DNA from: Chrysochromulina tobinii
Lineage: Eukaryota; Haptophyta; Prymnesiales; Chrysochromulinaceae
Assembly (NCBI GenBank): GCA_001275005.1
Contig: JWZX01003303.1
Span: forward strand, 1 to 24,449
Length of the DNA stretch: 24,449 nt
Direction of reading: 5' to 3'
Position numbers and translations under genes: made by a program
Shown: piece by piece, positions 8,714 to 14,600 of the stretch
Position numbering within the stretch: position 1 is the first letter of the stretch
How the letters are laid out: every line of letters begins with the position of its first letter
Notes under the pieces: generated by a model
What the model was told of the DNA's origin: nothing
The model's database searches: none
What the model saw: only the letters and a program-made list of their open reading frames with translations

Positions 8714-10261
8714 ATGGACTCTGACAGCTGCCGCCCTCGGTTGTACACGTACCAGCTGCCAGGATCGTACCGGGACTCTCCACATGGTCTTGGGAAGGCG
8801 ATCCACATCCGAAACCGCGTAAACGCCCCGCTGTGGGACACAGACCAGTACAGCCTGGGCTCGCTGCTATACGAACGCGCGCTCGCATACCGCTGCCGTA
8901 CACGTGATCCGTCAAACGCAGACCTGTTCTTCGTGCCAGCGTTCAAGGGCGCGCTTGGCACGATGCAAGAGTGCGCGGAGCCGGATTCGAAGGTCAAGCT
9001 GCTCCAACGGCTGAGGGTCGTGCTGCTCAATGCGAGTAGTGCCGGCGCCGAGCGGCATGGCCCGCGCGATGGCGCCAACGGCCCGCCCACCACGCTCGAG
9101 GCGCGTGGAGGCGCCGACCACATTATCCTCAACCCGCGGAGCGGCATGACCTGGGAGCGCTACCCGTTCTGCGAGCTCCAGATGGGGTCTGCACGTTTGG
9201 GCGCGGCGCTGTGGCTCTCGATGGAGTCGCATCCGCACAACGGCTCGTGGGTATACCCCGAGGGCTACTGCGGCAAGGTGTGCGTGAAGGCGTACTACCC
9301 GCAGCTCGTCTCGGAGAGCTTCTATTGGAGCGTGCCGTGGACGTCGGTGGTGCATCTCGACTCGACCTCCAGCAGTACCCCGCCGTGGACCTCGCAGCAC
9401 GTTCGCAGCACGCTGGTGGCGGCGCACTTTAACGTGGTACACAAGCCCGTGCTGGCCAAGCCCACGCTGCAGCTGCGCCAGGCCCTTCTGCAGCAGTGTA
9501 GCGCACAGCCGACAAAGTGCCGCTCAGTGCCGCCTGTCATGTACAAGGGTTCGGGCTGCTCGGGCCCCACTTGTCTCTCCTCAGAGCGCACTGCCGTGCT
9601 CTACTGGGACTCGACGTTTTGCTTGCAGCCGGGCGGCGACACGATCACACGCAAGGGGATCGTTGATGCGCTCCTCCTCGGATGCATCCCGGTGCTCTTC
9701 CACATCGGCCAGCCCGCACAGTGGGCGTGGCATTGGGGCACGTGGGTACAGGACGCGACGGTTACGTTCAACCAGTCGGCTGTGCGCCATGGCGAGCTCG
9801 ATGTCATCTCAACCCTGAGTGCCATCCCCGCCGCGCGGGTCGCAGCGATGCAGGCTAGCGTGCGGCAGCATGCCCACCGCGTGCACTACGCCGCGGTGGA
9901 CACCTCACGGCTCCAATCGGGGCTGCGTGGCTTGTCTATGCCCGATGCCTTTGATGTGATACTCGAGGGTGCGTGGCGTGTAGCACGCGATGCCAAGCTG
10001 CAGAGCATGGGACGGCACGTGATGCGTACCAATAAGGGCATCGGCGAGATGCGCATACGCCGGTTGAGGCTCGCAATGGCCTCTGCGTCCGAGCGTGCCT
10101 CCGAGCACGCGACTGGTGTAGAGATCGACGGTGCCACAGTCATCGGACGTCCCTCTCCGGCCAGGAGCGTCGCGGCAGGAGCGTCGGTAGGAGGAGCGTC
10201 TGGAGCGCCGGATAGAGACCCCAACTTAGGGAGTGAAGGGAGGGCGGATCGTTTTTCGTGA
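8714..10261 (+). CDS. Exostosin-like glycosyltransferase (GT47-type)
   Basis: A 515-codon single exon. The exostosin pattern is present: RLYTYQLP (9-16), NADLFFVPAF (68-77), and the signature block near 296-330 with YWDSTFCLQPGGD, TITRKGIVDAL and LLGCIPVLF. In GT47 enzymes this last block forms part of the nucleotide-sugar site. Family members act in the Golgi on cell-wall, scale or glycosaminoglycan-like polysaccharides, using UDP-sugars; the donor and acceptor here cannot be named. Paired cysteines at 263, 269, 282 and 287 suggest lumenal disulfides. No signal anchor is visible at the N-terminus, so the true start may lie in an unrecognised upstream exon, or the protein is soluble. The last 70 or so residues are low-complexity Ala/Gly/Ser and probably disordered. 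Confidence 0.87.
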   Translation: MDSDSCRPRLYTYQLPGSYRDSPHGLGKAIHIRNRVNAPLWDTDQYSLGSLLYERALAYRCRTRDPSNADLFFVPAFKGALGTMQECAEPDSKVKLLQRLRVVLLNASSAGAERHGPRDGANGPPTTLEARGGADHIILNPRSGMTWERYPFCELQMGSARLGAALWLSMESHPHNGSWVYPEGYCGKVCVKAYYPQLVSESFYWSVPWTSVVHLDSTSSSTPPWTSQHVRSTLVAAHFNVVHKPVLAKPTLQLRQALLQQCSAQPTKCRSVPPVMYKGSGCSGPTCLSSERTAVLYWDSTFCLQPGGDTITRKGIVDALLLGCIPVLFHIGQPAQWAWHWGTWVQDATVTFNQSAVRHGELDVISTLSAIPAARVAAMQASVRQHAHRVHYAAVDTSRLQSGLRGLSMPDAFDVILEGAWRVARDAKLQSMGRHVMRTNKGIGEMRIRRLRLAMASASERASEHATGVEIDGATVIGRPSPARSVAAGASVGGASGAPDRDPNLGSEGRADRFS

Positions 10262-10651
10262 CCGTATCGTGTGACCGCACACTGTCGAGACTGTGTCACC
10301 CAGACACGCCGAACACCGTGGTGGCTGGTGCACACTCGAGTTGTATACACGCCGCGTCTTCTTATTACATTATATTAACTGATATATTAACGAGCCCAGC
10401 ACACACCCGCCACAATGATCTACCGGTGTGTGTCCCGGCTCCCCCCGGTGGTAAAAAGACACCGGGGGGAGCCGGGACACACACGTTTACCGGTACCTAC
10501 CCCGCTGCGCCCCCCTGATGACGAAAGCAATCCGGTAACGGCGTCGCACCCCCGACTCTGCTCCCGCTCGCGGTCTCGGCGACGCGGTCGCCACGTCCCT
10601 CCGACCGCAGCCGACCCCTTGTAGCACAGCAATCAGGCTCTCATACTGGAT
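10262..10651. other. Intergenic region with AT-rich patch and long hairpin
   Basis: This region separates two plus-strand genes. It contains an AT-rich patch (about 10361-10390, with ATATATTAA) that could be a promoter element for the cyclase gene or a 3' processing signal of the glycosyltransferase. A long near-perfect hairpin follows (separate entry). The rest, 10500-10651, is ordinary GC-rich sequence with no gene. Confidence 0.5.
10421..10494. repeat. Perfect 25-bp inverted repeat (long hairpin)
   Basis: Bases 10426-10450 are exactly reverse complementary to 10460-10484, leaving a nine-base loop, GTAAAAAGA. Outside the stem, TACCGGT occurs at 10421-10427 and again at 10488-10494. Because ACCGGT is self-complementary, the pairing can continue past a short bulge. 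Candidates are a small inverted-repeat element, a small-RNA precursor hairpin, or a 3'-end structure for the upstream gene. I cannot decide between them. Confidence 0.9.
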
Positions 10652-11689
10652 ATGTCCTCACATACTCCGATCGCGGCAGAGACGGCCGTTGAGGAGGATC
10701 CACCATTGTGCGAACTTCCCATCGTGCCCGATGTCGGCCTCAACATCCATGCGCCTTCATGGCAGGATGGAATCCGCTCCCCGATCGCCGACGAACCGTC
10801 GCAACAGATTCGAGATCTTGAACTGAAAGCGAAGCCAGGCATTCCATGCGAGGTCAAGGGCCCGCCGCACGTCATCAAGTTCCTTGAAGCCGAGACTGGC
10901 GTGTCCGAGTTCATAGGGTACCTCAGCCCGCCGAACAAGATCACGATCAGGGGTAAGAGGGCTAAAGTCGCGGGCATCCCGTCGAATGCGTCGTACTACG
11001 CCTTCTCATATCCGCTCGAGTGCCTCTCGGGCCAGTATCAACGGCTCGTCAGCGCCGACAAACCGCCAGAGCCATGGCTCTGCTTCTTACTCATCGGAGG
11101 CTATCTGTACTACGATGTCGATCGCAGGCTCATTCAAGCGAATGCCTTTGTGCTGCAGCCGACCGAGCGCAAGCTGACGCTGGCCGGGCCGTTCCGTCCC
11201 TCACCGATGGCGGTGGAGGCGCTACGCTCAGCCGATCGTCTTCGCGAGCTTACCCTCGCGCCGCTGCGCGAGCAGGGCTTTGAGCGTTGGGGTTGGGTCA
11301 ATCCGGCGGAGCGGCCGGGCGGCCACGCGCTGCTCGCCGACGGCGGCGAGCTTCCCAACAATGGCGCCTTCCTCTTCGAGGCCGCGGGTGGAGAGTTCGC
11401 CCTCTACTCGCTCATCAACAAAGCACTGTTCGGGGTCGCGGACGAGACGGCCGCGACCACGACGGCGCTCCTGAGCCTGCCCGCACGCCCCTCGCATGCC
11501 TTCGCGGCGGCTGGCGCAGAAGCTCCCAACCTTCTTTTGGATCGATGGCGAGCGAAGATGGGCGCCAAAGCGGTTGGGCACGGGCGCAGCGCGCAGCAGC
11601 GCCGTCGCGATGCCGAGGAAAGTCAGTCCAAATTAGGGTCGAAGGGACTCGAAGCGCCACAGGACTCGCCCGAGGAGCTCGCCGCATGG
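10652..11689 (+). other. Exon 1 of the cyclase gene: unrecognised N-terminal extension
   Basis: It encodes 346 residues before the splice donor GTAGGT at 11690. If unspliced, the frame ends two codons later (TGA at 11696). No signal peptide or membrane segment is visible. The middle (about 70-250) has globular character, including YYAFSYPLECLSGQYQRL and WLCFLLIGGYLYYDVDRRL; the last 60 residues are charged and probably disordered. Animal ADCY10 has no comparable extension before C1. It could instead be a separate upstream gene; the in-phase splice into C1 argues against that. Confidence 0.7.
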
Positions 11690-14600
11690 GTAGGTTGATT
11701 GCTCCCAATTAGAGTGGACTGCTCCCAATTAGGGTTGATTGCTCCCAATTAGGGTTGATTGCTCCCAATTAGAGTGGACTGCTCCCAATTAGGGTTGATT
11801 GCTCCCAATTAGAGTGGACTGCTCCCGAATCAAGGTTGATTGCGCCCAAATTAGCTGACTGCATGGGTGGGTTGATGGTCCTTGCTTGTACTGAGTGCCT
11901 CCGAGTGCCACCGAGTGCCTCTGATTGCCTCCGAGCGCCTCCGAGTGCGCCTCTGAGTGCCCCTTCTGATCGCCGCCGATTTCATTGCATGCAGGTTGGC
12001 TTCCTGCCCGCTCTGGTGCAGCAGCAGCTCGCGCGCAGTGCACACCTCGACCTGGCTGCTGGCGAGCTTCCACCTCCATTCGAGCTTCAAGCGGCGGCGA
12101 TCTTTGCCGACGCGTCGGGGTTCACGAGCCTGACCGAGCGCCTCTCGAGGCTGCCGGACGGCGCCGAGCGCATGTGCGCCATCATGAACGCCTTCCTCGG
12201 GGAGGCCATCCGCATCGTGCACGAATACGGCGGACAGGTGATCAAGTTTGCAGGCGACGCGCTCTCAGCCATCTTCGTATGCGGCGACGGGGGCGACGAG
12301 GACGGCGCCGAGGGCGGCGGCGAGCGGCGTACTATGAACGCTGCAGTCGAGAGTGCCGCGCGCTGCTGCTTCACGCTTCACGAGCGATTGCACGGCTTCA
12401 AGGCCTGGTCAGTGGATCAGCCCGGATGGCGTCGGATGGCGTCGGATGGCCTCTGATGGCCTCTGATGGCGTCTGATTGCATTTGATGGCGTCTGATGGT
12501 GTCTGATTGCATTTGATTGCCTCCTTTATCAGGTCCGCGGATCAGCCCGGATGGAGCGAGTTTGGCGATGAGAAGCCAATCACCCTCAGCCTTCACATCG
12601 GCGTCGGGTGCGGCGCGATGACGTTGATGCACCTGGGCGGCCACCATTCACGCCTCGAGTACGTGGTGGCGGGGAAGGCGATCTCGGAAGCCGCGAGCGC
12701 CGAACCGCACGCCGTCTCCGGCGAGACGGTCGTCTCGGCCGCCGTCTGGGCGCACTTGAACGCGAGTCAGGTTTGCGGCGCGTCGCCGGTCGGCGCGGCG
12801 CCGGTGGGTCAGCCATCCACGCCCCTGTGGGCGCCCCTGTGGAAGTTAGCGCCGGGTCCGCCGTCGAAGCGCCCATCGGATTTGGGTGCCGACGCACCCG
12901 GGAGCCAACGGCAGCAGCAAAGGTTCTCGCTGCTCAAGTCCGTGGGGATGAGTGCAACCCACTCGCGGCTGCTCCGGGCCTATGTGCCCCGAGCGGTGAC
13001 TCTTCGACTCGCGCAGGGGGTCGTCAACATCATGCGCACGCTGCCGGGGGCGGCCGAGGCCGGCGCGGCTGCGGTGGGCGACGCGAGCTTGTCGGAGCTT
13101 CGTCAGGCGTCGGTTCTTTTCATCAACCTCAAGGGCCTACAGCTCGCGAGCGTGTGCGATGGCTCGCATAAGGGGCGGGCAGCGCTCGAGGCGGCACAGG
13201 CGACCATGCTGTGCGTTCAGGAGGAGGTTTGCCGATTGAGGGCTTCTGATGGCCTTTGATGACCTATGATGGCCTTTGATGCCCTTTGATGGCCTTTGAT
13301 GGCCTTTGATGGCCGTCTGAGTTCATACGCGCCTGATGGCTTCACTCATCAGGTGCATTACATGGAGGGCGAGGTCAACAAGATGCTCGTCGATGATAAG
13401 GGGACGATCCTCCTCTGTGCATTTGGCTTGCCCCCTCGTTCACACCCTGACGACGCGCTGCGTGCGGTGCGCACCGCGCTCCTCCTCGCCGATCTCCTCG
13501 GTGGAGATGTGGCCTCAGAGAAGGATGGGATTCCTCTCGCGAGTTCAGAGGGCGCCTCAGCCGTGGGGGCGGAGGGGGCCGCACCGCCGCCGCCGCCGCC
13601 CAAGTCTGTCGAGCTGCTCAATCGCATCGTGACGGCGCTGTCCGATAAGCCACCCTTCGACACGCTCGACGAGACACAGAAGCAAAGTCTCGCCGACGCG
13701 ATGGTGCCACTGGAGGCCAAGGCGCAAGATCAGCTGCTCAACGAAGGCGACGAGGGGCAGCACTGCTACCTGCTCGACCGTGGCGAAGTGAGCGTCAAAG
13801 TCAAGGGCGTCGAGACAGATCGGATCAGGGCCTCAGACCAGGTCCTGCCGACGATCTTTGGCGAGATGACAGCTCTTGGCGAGATCTTTGGCGAGATCTT
13901 TGGCGAGATTGCCCTCACGTACGACGTGCCACGCACTGCCACGATAGAGGTGGTGAGCGACACCGCGTCACTCTTCAGGCTCGACCGGCTCGCTTTTCGG
14001 CGCGCGTTGCAGCCGGATGACATTTGGCGCCGCCCGGTCGCATGCATTGGCATCGGCACGGGTAGGATCTTCTGTGGAACGGTTGGCACCCTTGAGCGGC
14101 GCGAGTTCACCACAATGGGCGACGCTGTCAACGTGGCGGCGCGATGCATGCAGCTTGCGAGTGCGCTCAACGCCCCGAGTCGCGTCATCTGTGATGAGCC
14201 GACGATGTCGCACACCCGCGCCAACATCCATTACAACCCTCTCCCCCCTATCAAGCTCAAAGGAAAGGCAGCCCAAATGGCCCTTTATTCACCGGACGCG
14301 GAGCTGGAGGACCATTTGAATGCGGGCTCGAACGCCCAGTTCCTCATCTCGCGCATGGGACGCGACGCCGAGGTCAATCAGCTTCGAGGCCTTCTGAGCA
14401 ACCTTCTCGTCTACCACGGCGGCAGTGGCCATCTGATGCTCATCGGAGCGAAGGGCTCCGGCAAGAGCGCGCTCGTCGCGGCGCTTGCCGAGTTTGGCGC
14501 GAAAGCGTCGTTACATGTCATTCGAACGGAGATCCGTGACCACGCCGCCCAGCTGCGCGCCCAGCGTCGTACCGAGCGCATCACCGCCACGATGACCAAG

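Noticed and set aside
11693-11860. Reading the 20-bp intron 1 array as a CRISPR array
   Set aside because: Units are directly adjacent without unique spacers, lie in a spliced eukaryotic intron, and no cas genes are present.
13083-13280. Treating the exon 3 and exon 4 cyclase frames as separate genes
   Set aside because: They join in phase through GT-AG sites and together rebuild one C2 domain; separate genes would each have half a catalytic domain.
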